Of a stretch of DNA of 64,000 nucleotides, positions 9,750 through 17,745 are shown piece by piece. This DNA comes from Meishania sp964351985. Its GTDB lineage: Bacteria > Bacteroidota > Bacteroidia > Flavobacteriales > Flavobacteriaceae. The stretch lies in assembly GCA_964351985.1 (NCBI GenBank), contig CAYGPR010000018.1, positions 1 to 64,000 of the forward strand. The letters run 5' to 3'. Within the stretch, counting starts at the first letter, position 1. Each line of letters starts with the position of its first letter. The position numbers were made by a program, and so were the translations under genes. The notes below the pieces were generated by a model. It saw only the letters and a program-made list of their open reading frames with translations. It was not told the DNA's origin and ran no database searches.

Positions 9750-11122
9750 ATGATAAAAATAGCGTACATAGGAGCGGGGAGTTTACAGTTTGGCCCATTA
9801 ATGGTTCAGGATATTTTAATGAGCAAGATACTTGCCAAAAATGGACTGGAAATCCACTTAATGGATATTGATAAGTCACATTTGGAGCCTGTTGTTGCAC
9901 ATGCTGAATATGTCTGTCAAAAATTAAATCACGGAGCCAAGATTGTTGGAACTACAAATAGGGACGAGGCCATTAAAGGGGCCGATTTCGTACTCTGCGC
10001 GGTAGAAAAAGATCGTAACGTATATTGGTCGCAAGATTTTCATATACCTAGAAATATGGGTTTAAACAAGTTTATGCCGAAAATGGGGGTGTAGGATCTC
10101 TTTTTCACGCTTTGCGAAATATTAAGGTAATTATGGATTTGGCTCGGGCCATGGAACGTTTATGTCCGGATGCACTCTTATTGAATTTCTCAAATCCCGA
10201 ACATAAAATTTGTGAAGCGATAACGCGACTAACACGTATCAAGACAGTGGGCCTTTGCCATGGTGTTTTATTTGGTCGGGACCAGTTATCAGAAATGCTT
10301 AAGGTTCCGTTGAATGATTTGCAAACGAAAGCGTGCGGTATAAATCATTTTACGTGGTTTCAAGAAATAAAGCATAAATCGACAGGTGAGGATCTTTATC
10401 CGAAATTACGTGAAATAGAATTAAAAGGAGATTGGTTGGCTAAATGGCACGATTTAGCATTGGGTAGGATCTTGTTGCGAAGATTTGGACAATGGCCATC
10501 TCCAGGCTCCAACCACTACGGGGAATATATTCGCTGGGCCGAAGAATTTGTCGTTCCTCAATTACAATTCTTCTATGATCCCTATGAAGGACATCCTTGG
10601 GAAAACAATCAAATACCCGAAGGGGTTTATTCGGCTGATCGGGTAGACTATAATCGCCCTTGGATTAAAGATACTAGTAAAAGGTTATTTCCCATGGGGG
10701 AAACCGAAGAAACGAAGTGGGAAAATGAAGATGGCAGCTTAAAAGTAACGAGGGAAATAGGGACCCTTATTATGGAATCGATCAGTAGCAATGAAAGACA
10801 ATGGCTCGAATCGGTAAATGTACCAAACAAAGACTACATACCCAATTTACCTGATGATTTGGTAGTAGAGCTTCCGGCGTATTGTGATGGGTCAGGAATT
10901 CAACCTATTTCCATGGAACCCATTCCTGAAGGTATAGCGGCGACTATTCGACTGCACGCTAGTATTCACCAGCTTTTAGTAGAAGCCTATAACGAACAAT
11001 CCAAAGATAAACTACTACAGGCCATTCTTATTGAACCTACTGTGAATTCCTATCGAAATGCGGTGGAAATGTGCAATGAAATGCTGACCCTACAAAAAGA
11101 GGTGCTGCCTCCGCTGAATTAA
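9750..11122 (+). CDS. GH4 family alpha-galactosidase/alpha-glucosidase, split by a -1 frameshift
   Basis: Two adjacent frames together encode one GH4 glycosidase of about 457 residues, the family's usual length. The first frame (9750-10094, 114 aa) carries the NAD-binding start IGAGS. The second runs in the -1 frame from about 10067 to 11122. Joined after residue 106, the protein reads on as QVYAENGGVGSLFHALRN, the expected GH4 sequence. Metal ligands typical of GH4 then appear: Cys170 in GLCHG and His200 in CGINHF, with NFSNP near 146-150. GH4 enzymes cleave glycosides by an NAD- and Mn-dependent redox mechanism in the cytoplasm. The junction is an in-frame U UUA AAC heptamer at 10061-10067. 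A lost T (ancestral ttt aaa caa), a sequencing error, or programmed frameshifting all fit. The gene is divergent from the sigma/fecR/susCD unit. Confidence 0.85.
10061..10067 (+). other. UUUAAAC slippery heptamer at the GH4 frame junction
   Basis: The bases TTTAAAC lie in the exact T-TTA-AAC phase of the first GH4 frame (codons GGT, TTA, AAC). Slipping back by one base gives CAA as the next codon and restores the conserved GH4 sequence. The zero-frame stop is at 10092-10094, 25 bases on. I could not see a strong downstream stem-loop or an upstream Shine-Dalgarno stimulator. The phase and heptamer are seen directly; programmed shifting is a hypothesis. Confidence 0.4.
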
Positions 11123-11295
11123 ATGCGCCTATACCACCAACACCAAAAACAGCAGGCGTATGGGACTGTTTTAAGGAAGAGCAAAAGTTTATCGTAATAT
11201 GTACCATTCTTGGTCCTTTTTAGTAGTTTCGTTAATCAACGTTTTACGGAACACTTTTGCCTTCAAAAAAATATCAATAACTAACGAATAAAGAA

Positions 11296-11595
11296 TCAAT
11301 ATCTAGACCTTCGCACAAATGCATTTTTGCGAGCAAGGTCAAGTAATTCTTTTTTAGAGTAGAATATCGCTCGACCAATCTGGTAGTACGGAACAATTTT
11401 TTTCTTCTTCCAACTTATTAAGGAAGTCACGGAAATGCGCAAAAACTTAGCGGCCTCTTGTTGGCTTAATCGGTCATCTTCTGGATTTATCGAGGTTTCG
11501 TTTATGAATTCCGTTTTGCGCATTTCTTCCAAGACCATTTTAACGGTTCTTTTCAAATCTTCTTTCGTGTGCGTGTAAAAAAGTACATTTCCCAT
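11296..11595 (-). CDS. Excisionase-like helix-turn-helix protein
   Basis: 99 residues. The middle carries a MerR/excisionase-type winged HTH of the HTH_17 kind (about 40-90: LSQQEAAKFLRISVTSLISW, then IVPYYQIGRAIFYSKKELLD). Small proteins of this type often accompany Bacteroidota integrases and act as directionality factors or regulators. It is the last gene of the leftward group integrase, unknown 492-aa protein, HTH. The association with the recombinase supports a role in mobility, but direct regulation of the neighbouring unknown gene is also possible. Confidence 0.8.
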   Translation of the reverse strand: MGNVLFYTHTKEDLKRTVKMVLEEMRKTEFINETSINPEDDRLSQQEAAKFLRISVTSLISWKKKKIVPYYQIGRAIFYSKKELLDLARKNAFVRRSRY

Positions 11596-11748
11596 CTTTA
11601 TCGTATTTAAACCAGAGCTTAACGCTGGCTAACTAAATTGGGGATAATTTGGAAAAAATGGGTTGCACTTTATCGATTAGTGCATAGTTCGAATGAATTA
11701 GCCGCCATTAATAGGAACTGAGGGACACAGGGAAAGTAGTTAGTGCAA

Positions 11749-13227
11749 TTAATCATCGATTTTCAAAATAGACCGAATGCGTCTTCTGATTATTTTATCA
11801 GGGAAAAGATGATGCTCGTTACTCGGAATCCGTATCAAAGAACTATAGCTAAAGCCGTCCTTTCCATTTTTTTCATGGATGTCCTCGTCCAAAGTTCTAA
11901 TGATTTGAGTCTTATTACTCAGCAAGTAATCCTTGTCCGACAGGTACAACAACAGTTTGGTAAAGTTCTTGGCTTGTTTCGGGGGAATAAAGTCCAAAGT
12001 CTTATATCCAAAATTATTTACTGCGCGTTTTGAGAAGTCAATGTTTTCATCATACTCGAAAGAAAAGTTGCGGTATAAAAAACTCTCCAATGCTCTGCTC
12101 CGCTCATCATCGATTTTGAGCTTAATATGGTTTAGAAATTCAACGAATGCCTTTTTCAACTTTAGCTGTGATCCCTTTTTGGCGATGATAATTTGATTTT
12201 TAGGTTCCTCTTCTATTTCTTTTTTGACGGTAACTTTTAAATCGGACGACTTAATACTTTTTAACCAGTTCGAAAATTTGGAAGAATGAACAAGGGGAGG
12301 TGAGATAGACCTAAGCGTATTAATTCCAGTTTCTTTATTTTTTATGATAAAGGTTCTACTATGTACGTTAGTTGTCAAATCTTGAAAATATTCCTCTTCG
12401 GTAACAGCTTTCAACTCGTCCAATGAAAATAAAAGCTTAGTCTTTAATAGGCTGAAAAGTTCCTTGTTCTTAAAGGCATCAATTACCAATCCCCTCCATT
12501 TCTCGAAACCGACGAGAAGAGGTAACAACATTGCCGATCTATCCATCAGGGCGTAAGGGAGTTCATGCCTCCGTTTCCCGATAAAGAGTTTTTTGATTTT
12601 GACGCCTTCTTTTTTGAGTTCATCCGTTAATGAATATCCTAACCACTTGGCCTCCCTCTCTATATCTCCTTTTAGATAATTTAATGCATGGCCATAAAAC
12701 GGTGCCGTATCCTGATCGGGAAAAGTATACACGGGGAAACAAAGCCGCTCATCTAGAGACATCAAATTTAATAAGCGTTCATAGTCAACTTCGGGCTTGA
12801 CGACAACTCGCCTTACTTTGTAATAAAACAAGAACCTATCTACGGATTCCATAGGTTCTGCATCGTCCAACATAAACTTTATGGTCCCGAAATCCATATG
12901 ATAGAATTTTAGGCAGTCCTTGCTAAAACGACCAGGGAGAAATGGCCCTTCCACGGGTTCTTCAAAAGCAGGAATTGAATGTTCTTCCGTAGGAAGATAC
13001 TTTTTGGGCTTCAAAATTGAAAAATCGAAAAGGACATCGAGGTTTGATACTAGTGCATCGTCCTTGATATTTTCCATTAGCCATGCCAATAAATGATAAA
13101 ATTGATACGGACTAAGCTTCCGTACTTTTAATCTGATATACTCTTTAAACTCCTTGGTCTGAAAGTCGCTGAAGAAAAACAACTTTATAGGATCTAAGGA
13201 TTCGTCTATGTTTAGGCAACCGTTCAA
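11749..13227 (-). CDS. Unknown 492-aa protein of the integrase segment
   Basis: I do not recognise this protein. The frame starts at a TTG at 13227 directly after an in-frame stop at 13234-13236; the next ATG is at about residue 51, so the start is uncertain. It is lysine- and leucine-rich and soluble, with no signal peptide or clear membrane segment. The C-terminal half has long charged helices (KLKKAFVEFLNHIKLKIDDE) and ends with a basic patch (IIRRRIRSILKIDD) that could contact nucleic acid. It lies between a tyrosine recombinase and an excisionase-like HTH protein, so it is either cargo or part of the mobility machinery. A basic 52-codon frame overlaps its N-terminus in another phase (13145-13300), hinting at frame damage upstream. 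Confidence 0.7.
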   Translation of the reverse strand: MNGCLNIDESLDPIKLFFFSDFQTKEFKEYIRLKVRKLSPYQFYHLLAWLMENIKDDALVSNLDVLFDFSILKPKKYLPTEEHSIPAFEEPVEGPFLPGRFSKDCLKFYHMDFGTIKFMLDDAEPMESVDRFLFYYKVRRVVVKPEVDYERLLNLMSLDERLCFPVYTFPDQDTAPFYGHALNYLKGDIEREAKWLGYSLTDELKKEGVKIKKLFIGKRRHELPYALMDRSAMLLPLLVGFEKWRGLVIDAFKNKELFSLLKTKLLFSLDELKAVTEEEYFQDLTTNVHSRTFIIKNKETGINTLRSISPPLVHSSKFSNWLKSIKSSDLKVTVKKEIEEEPKNQIIIAKKGSQLKLKKAFVEFLNHIKLKIDDERSRALESFLYRNFSFEYDENIDFSKRAVNNFGYKTLDFIPPKQAKNFTKLLLYLSDKDYLLSNKTQIIRTLDEDIHEKNGKDGFSYSSLIRIPSNEHHLFPDKIIRRRIRSILKIDD

Positions 13228-13300
13228 TCTTCTTTAGTTTGCCCAACGCATCCTCCTTTTTCCGTCCTTCGTAATACTCGCCTTTTTGAAAGAGTAGTTT
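13145..13300 (-). pseudogene. Possible remnant of a small gene between integrase and the unknown protein
   Basis: In the minus strand a stop-free frame reads QKGEYYEGRKKEDALGKLKK and onward, which has protein-like composition. It is preceded in a different phase (upstream to about 13370) by KKRLNKTIPKRKDHLETTL. Joined by one frameshift near 13285-13300 these could be a degraded small basic protein. It overlaps the start of the 492-aa frame. It may equally be chance coding potential. Confidence 0.25.
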
Positions 13301-13425
13301 CTAAATGGTCTTTGCGTTTGGGAATAGTCTTATTCAAACGCTTTTTTATGGGAAATCTTGTACTATTTCCAGAAGTAGTGTCTGGGCAAATCTCTAGTAT
13401 CAGGAAGATTTAATTGATCGTAGGT

Positions 13426-14661
13426 TCAAATTTTGCCCCATGCGGTATCCATTTCCTGTTTTTTCAAGTCTTCCGCAATCTTAACATAGCGACGAAAACT
13501 TTCCTCTTTCTTATGACCTGTGATATTACGAAGTACCATTTCTTTCATTCCCAAAACCAAGCTATTGGTAACAAATGTTTTTCTTGCGGTATGGCTTGTA
13601 ACAAGCTCGTATTTGGGTACGGTGGTATCAATCCTTTTGGTGCCGATATATCGGGTAATGGTAGTAGGTTTATCAATTTCCACTTCCGCAGCACATTCTT
13701 TAACATATTTATTGAACTTCTGCGAAGAAATTATTGGTAACGGTTCATAAATCGTGTCCAGATATTTGCCCAAGATTGCTTTTGCGTAGGCATTCAGGGG
13801 AATTGTATGGTCAATCGTTTTGGTCTTTTGTATGTTCAGTTTCAAATAATCATCATAAATATTTGAGGGCCTCAACTTTTTAACATCACTGTAACGCAAT
13901 CCGGTAAAGCAACAAAAACAATACACATCACGTACGTGGGTCAATTTCGTGGATTTAAATTCATGATTGTACATTTTCATCAATTCTGATAACGTAAGGC
14001 AAATCACTTCGGTTTCATCTTCCTTGGCCATAAACTTTTTAAAGGCGAAATTTTGATGGTATTCCCTATCGGCCGCCCAAGTCATAAAGGTCTTTAGAAT
14101 TGTAGTCAATTTCGAGAAGTAATTGTTTTTGATTTCTTTCGTCTGAAATGAGTATTCCCGAAATTTTTCAAAAAAATTATAGTCCAAGGTTTCAAAATTC
14201 AACTTAAAAGATGTTTCCACCTCAAAATCCTTAAGATAGTTTAGGGTGGTTACATAGGATTTTATTGTCCGCTCTGCCTTTGTGATTTTTGACCTATCGA
14301 TGAATTCTTGGAATGAATCTAGAAAATTATGGACTATATCAATTGGTGTGGCATCATCCAGTTTGTCCAGTATATATTCTTTTGTAGGTTTCAAATCGTT
14401 TAACAAGATCAACCGAAAGATTGCCTTCAATTTTTGATCGAGTTCCTCTATGATCTTATTGTATTCAATATGGTAATTGTAAGGTTCTTTTTTTAGCGGT
14501 GGCTTCACACGTTGAGTTGCCTCGTTCCAATCCTTTGGCATAACTTTTACGCCCTTTATTTTGCGACGGATTCTTTCCCCGTTAGAAGTTATGCTATAGA
14601 AAATAGGTGCGTTTCCCTGTTTATCGGTCTTGCTCTCGATGATATAGTAGATAACTTGCAT
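13426..14661 (-). CDS. Tyrosine recombinase / site-specific integrase
   Basis: 411 residues with the Bacteroidota integrase layout: an arm-binding N-terminal domain (about 1-100), a SAM-like core-binding domain (about 105-205) and the catalytic domain. Catalytic residues are visible: Arg256 in TGLRYSD, His357 and Arg360 in HTARKTF, His383 in TGHKKEE and Tyr392 in RRYVKI. Such enzymes insert genomic islands, often at tRNA 3' ends. It is the rightmost gene of the mobile segment, pointing inward with its start toward the likely right end. A 12-bp tandem repeat and a possible attachment site lie just upstream of its start. All catalytic residues are intact, so it should be active. Confidence 0.95.
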   Translation of the reverse strand: MQVIYYIIESKTDKQGNAPIFYSITSNGERIRRKIKGVKVMPKDWNEATQRVKPPLKKEPYNYHIEYNKIIEELDQKLKAIFRLILLNDLKPTKEYILDKLDDATPIDIVHNFLDSFQEFIDRSKITKAERTIKSYVTTLNYLKDFEVETSFKLNFETLDYNFFEKFREYSFQTKEIKNNYFSKLTTILKTFMTWAADREYHQNFAFKKFMAKEDETEVICLTLSELMKMYNHEFKSTKLTHVRDVYCFCCFTGLRYSDVKKLRPSNIYDDYLKLNIQKTKTIDHTIPLNAYAKAILGKYLDTIYEPLPIISSQKFNKYVKECAAEVEIDKPTTITRYIGTKRIDTTVPKYELVTSHTARKTFVTNSLVLGMKEMVLRNITGHKKEESFRRYVKIAEDLKKQEMDTAWGKI

Positions 14662-14688
14662 TTGCGTTTAAGTTGATAAAAGCGGATT

Positions 14689-14712
14689 AATTTGGTGTCA
14701 AATTTGGTGTCA
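14689..14712. repeat. 12-bp tandem direct repeat next to the integrase start
   Basis: AATTTGGTGTCA occurs twice in tandem (14689-14700 and 14701-14712), 28 bases upstream of the integrase ATG and between it and the likely attachment site. Position and spacing suit arm-type recombinase or regulator binding sites. The role is inferred. Confidence 0.55.
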
Positions 14713-14814
14713 AAATAAATTGATAAATTAAATTTAATGAATTTAATTGGAATACAAACCACCAATGATAGCTATATTTAAGCGTTTAAAGGGGTATAAA
14801 TCAAAATAAAGGTG

Positions 14815-14837
14815 TTGGTACTCCCGCCTCGAGTACA
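14815..14837 (+). other. Possible att site: displaced tRNA 3' end
   Basis: The sequence CTCCCGCCTCGAGTACA (14821-14837) resembles the last part of a tRNA-Leu-like gene: T-stem 3' half CCCGC, acceptor strand CTCGAGT and discriminator A. The normal T-loop is absent; the bases to its left (GTTGGTA) do not fit. An orphan rightward terminator follows directly. This is what an attR formed by insertion into a tRNA 3' end looks like. The six-base arms GTACTC and GAGTAC can also pair, so a simple hairpin is an alternative. No intact tRNA was found in the window. Confidence 0.35.
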
Positions 14838-14842
14838 GGAAG

Positions 14843-14879
14843 AAGCCAAGATTTAAAATCTTGGCTTTTTCTTTTTTTT
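14843..14879 (+). terminator. Orphan rightward terminator
   Basis: A strong stem (AAGCCAAGATT and AATCTTGGCTT, 14843-14867) is followed on the plus strand by a long T-rich run to 14879. No plus-strand gene precedes it; the recombinase upstream and the GH2 gene downstream both read leftward. It is best explained as the native terminator of an RNA gene whose body was displaced by island insertion. Confidence 0.75.
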
Positions 14880-14908
14880 CAATCACCTTTTGTAGGCCCA
14901 GCGAGAAC

Positions 14909-16717
14909 TCAATTCCGGAGCACATCAATCACCTCTTGATTCGCCTTTCTAACTTCGTCCACATCTAGTTTATCAACTTTCCGATCATAGGTCATCAGTC
15001 CGTTTACCTCACCTTCGACATCGGTTGTTTGAGTATAGATTGCTCCAGAGAAACCGGCTTTTACCATATTTTTTAGCATTTTAGCATATTTCACATACTC
15101 AGTTGTGGTTTCTTTTGAATTCTTGAATTTGATATAGCCCCAGTTGTCTCCCTCGCGCCAAAGATGGCCTTCCAAGGGCAATCCGATACCACCATATTCG
15201 CCCAGAACGTTCACTCGGTTGGCATCATAAAGATATAGTTCGGGTTCGGGATAATTATGGAGGTCCAAGATATCGCCCGTTTGAAAATGGTTGCCACCGC
15301 TGGCGGAATTTACCAAGCGACTTGGGTCATAGGTTTTGGTCCATTCGGTAATTTCTTCCGTTTTAAATTGCCCCCAAGCTTCGTTAAAAGGCACCCACGC
15401 CACAATACTCGGGTTCGAGTACAAATAATCCATTATCGCTTTCCATTCCTTTCGATAGATTTGCTCCGATTCGCCGGAGCGTTTGAATTCGGCACCATCA
15501 TGGTATGTTCTAGCTTGCCAACCATTTCCCCCGTCACCGTTCGGCATATCTTGCCAAACCAAAATTCCTAAACGGTCGCAATGGGTGTACCAACGTGCCG
15601 GCTCAACCTTTACATGTTTACGAATCATATTAAACCCGTATTCTTTAGTTTTTTCGATGTCGTAAGCCAAAGCTTCATCTGTCGGTGCAGTGTATAGTCC
15701 GTCCGGCCACCAACCTTGGTCCAAGGTGCCGTATTGAAAATAATCCTTATTGTTCAATTGCATCCTTATGATGCCGAAATCATCTCGCTTCATGTTGATT
15801 TTTCGCATGCCGACATAGCTTTTTACTTCATCCGTAACTTTTTCATTTGCCATCAATTTTATTTCGATATCATATAAAAAAGGTGATTCGGGCGACCAGA
15901 GTTTTGGATTGTTCAAAGTGATTTCTAACGGCTGCCCGATTGCGGACTTTGCCGTCGCAATTGTGGATGCTCCGTCCATGACCATAACCTCAACGATATC
16001 TCCATACGATGTTCCAATTGTCTTGGGGGTAATGGTAATGGTGTTATGATCAATATCGGGCAGCATACCTAACGATTCGATGCGTTTTTCGTTCACAGGT
16101 TCCAACCAGACCGTTTGCCAAATACCAGTTACCGGGGTGTACCAAATACCTTTGGGTTCATTGACTTGTTTGCCCCTCGGCTGCGGGCCTTCATTCGTAG
16201 GGTCCCAGACCCGAACTATCATTTCTTGTGAACCTTCGGTCAGAAATGGGGTGATGTCGAAGGAAAAGGGATCATATCCCCCAGAATGTGAACCCACTTG
16301 AATATCGTTGACCCAGATGTCGGTTTTCCAATCCACGGCTCCAAAATGGAGTATTATTTTTTTTTCCTTCCAATCGGAAGGAATTTCAAATGCCGTTCGA
16401 TACCACAATTCGTTTTTGGCCCCCACCTCTTTCATCACACCCGATAAACTTGACTCCGCGGCAAAGGGCACCAAAATCTTTCCATCAAATTTTCCGGGAC
16501 GCACTTCACCGTACGGACGTATGGCATAGTCCCAAAGCCCGTTCAGGTTCTTCCATGCTGTACGTTCCATAATCGGGCGTGGATATTCGCCCAACACATT
16601 GGCAGGATCGATTTTTTCGGCCCAAGCAGTTTTAATTTTATTTTCGGCAGGTTTCCACTGGGCAAGTATGGGGGTGGTAGCCAAAAAAAATAGGAATAAT
16701 ATACTAGTTCTTTTCAT
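14909..16717 (-). CDS. GH2 family glycoside hydrolase (beta-galactosidase/beta-glucuronidase type)
   Basis: 602 residues with a signal peptide ending at about residue 19-20 (TTPILAQ), so it is exported. Domain order is GH2 sugar-binding jelly roll (about 45-205: NLNGLWDYAIRPYGE, GGYDPFSFDITP), immunoglobulin-like domain (about 210-305), and TIM barrel (about 315-602). The acid/base is Glu446 in PFNEAWGQF and the nucleophile is probably Glu507 in NVLGEYGG. It is shorter than LacZ because it lacks the C-terminal domains, as many Bacteroidota GH2 enzymes do. Exact specificity cannot be read. It lies immediately right of the mobile-segment boundary, so it may not belong with the SusCD locus. Confidence 0.9.
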   Translation of the reverse strand: MKRTSILFLFFLATTPILAQWKPAENKIKTAWAEKIDPANVLGEYPRPIMERTAWKNLNGLWDYAIRPYGEVRPGKFDGKILVPFAAESSLSGVMKEVGAKNELWYRTAFEIPSDWKEKKIILHFGAVDWKTDIWVNDIQVGSHSGGYDPFSFDITPFLTEGSQEMIVRVWDPTNEGPQPRGKQVNEPKGIWYTPVTGIWQTVWLEPVNEKRIESLGMLPDIDHNTITITPKTIGTSYGDIVEVMVMDGASTIATAKSAIGQPLEITLNNPKLWSPESPFLYDIEIKLMANEKVTDEVKSYVGMRKINMKRDDFGIIRMQLNNKDYFQYGTLDQGWWPDGLYTAPTDEALAYDIEKTKEYGFNMIRKHVKVEPARWYTHCDRLGILVWQDMPNGDGGNGWQARTYHDGAEFKRSGESEQIYRKEWKAIMDYLYSNPSIVAWVPFNEAWGQFKTEEITEWTKTYDPSRLVNSASGGNHFQTGDILDLHNYPEPELYLYDANRVNVLGEYGGIGLPLEGHLWREGDNWGYIKFKNSKETTTEYVKYAKMLKNMVKAGFSGAIYTQTTDVEGEVNGLMTYDRKVDKLDVDEVRKANQEVIDVLRN

Positions 16718-16982
16718 CTGGTCATTATTATTTGTGGGTTATCCACTATAAAAGGTTTTGTAAATCTTGGTTACTCCACGTTCATATTTTGAACGCCTTA
16801 CGGTTAATCGCAATATATTCTATTTTCATAGATTGAATATACTTCCCTAGTCGTAAATTACAATAAAAAGTGTAGCTTATTCAATCCGAAAAATAGCTGA
16901 CCATATTGTAATCCATAATTGGGTATTGGTCTTTTTTCTTTTGCTTACTTAAAGGATGGTAGAATTACTATCCCCTTTTAGT

Positions 16983-16990
16983 TACCTTTG
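16983..16990 (+). promoter_or_regulatory. Bacteroidota -7 element upstream of the SanA-like gene
   Basis: TACCTTTG matches the -7 consensus TAnnTTTG and lies 19 bases before the ATG at 17010. No good -33 TTTG is found at the usual distance. It supports the ATG at 17010 rather than a longer frame starting at 16956. The rest of the 292-base gap 16718-17009 shows no other feature. Confidence 0.4.
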
Positions 16991-17009
16991 TTCAAGTCTG
17001 CCAGGCCAA

Positions 17010-17645
17010 ATGAAAAAGAAGTACCTTAAAATATTGGGTTTGCTCGTTGCAATACCACTTTTGACCATACTTCTTTGCAATTATATTATTGATTCTTCGG
17101 CAGAGGGAAAGACCTTTTCCGACATCGATCAGATTCCAAAAAATTATGTGGGACTCGTTCTTGGCACCTCAAAAAAATTGATCGGCGGGTTGCCCAATCC
17201 CTATTACACCTATCGCATTGATGCAGCGGTAAAACTCTTCAAGGCCAATAAGGTCAATTTTATTTTGGTCAGTGGTGATAACGGTACCGTATATTACAAT
17301 GAGCCGACCACTATTAAAAAAGACTTGGTTCAAGGCGGAGTTCCCGAAGACAAGATATTTTTGGACTATGCCGGTTTCCGGACATTGGATTCGATGGTTC
17401 GCGCGAAGGAAGTCTTCGGACTGGAAGAGGTTACCGTGATTTCACAAAAATTCCATAACGAACGCGCCATCTATCTTGCCGAAAAGAAAGGTCTAAAGGC
17501 CATTGGATTTAATGCCAAGGATATTTCAGGACAACAGGGGTTCAAAGTTCAATTTCGAGAATATTTTGCCCGGGTTAAAGTCTTTATCGACCTCACGTTC
17601 AATACGCAACCTAAGTTTTATGGGGATAAAATCGAAATTAGGTAG
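17010..17645 (+). CDS. SanA/YdcF family (DUF218) membrane protein
   Basis: About 211 residues from the ATG at 17010; the frame could be extended to 16956, but a -7 promoter element lies inside that extension. One N-terminal membrane segment (about residues 7-27: ILGLLVAIPLLTILLCNYII) anchors a periplasmic DUF218 domain with the motifs GLVLGTS, FILVSGDNG, IFLDYAGFRTLDSMVRAKEV and FHNERAIYLAEKKG. SanA-type proteins are linked to envelope barrier function and vancomycin resistance in enterobacteria. The biochemical activity of the family is not well established. It is a single rightward gene ahead of the Nramp-like transporter. Confidence 0.88.
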   Translation: MKKKYLKILGLLVAIPLLTILLCNYIIDSSAEGKTFSDIDQIPKNYVGLVLGTSKKLIGGLPNPYYTYRIDAAVKLFKANKVNFILVSGDNGTVYYNEPTTIKKDLVQGGVPEDKIFLDYAGFRTLDSMVRAKEVFGLEEVTVISQKFHNERAIYLAEKKGLKAIGFNAKDISGQQGFKVQFREYFARVKVFIDLTFNTQPKFYGDKIEIR

Positions 17646-17745
17646 CACTTTTACGATTTACCCTCCGATTTTTTGAAAATACCCGTAAACGGCTCAAGAA
17701 AAAGCAAGTGAAAAATTTCCTATTTTCGGAGGGACAACCCACACT

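Noticed and set aside
11123..11295. Left attachment site or tRNA next to the GH4 gene
   Set aside because: No tRNA and no direct repeat of the 14.82-kb sequence could be found in this gap.
14743..14928. 61-aa minus-strand frame across the possible att site
   Set aside because: Crosses the terminator and overlaps the GH2 stop; no protein-like features.
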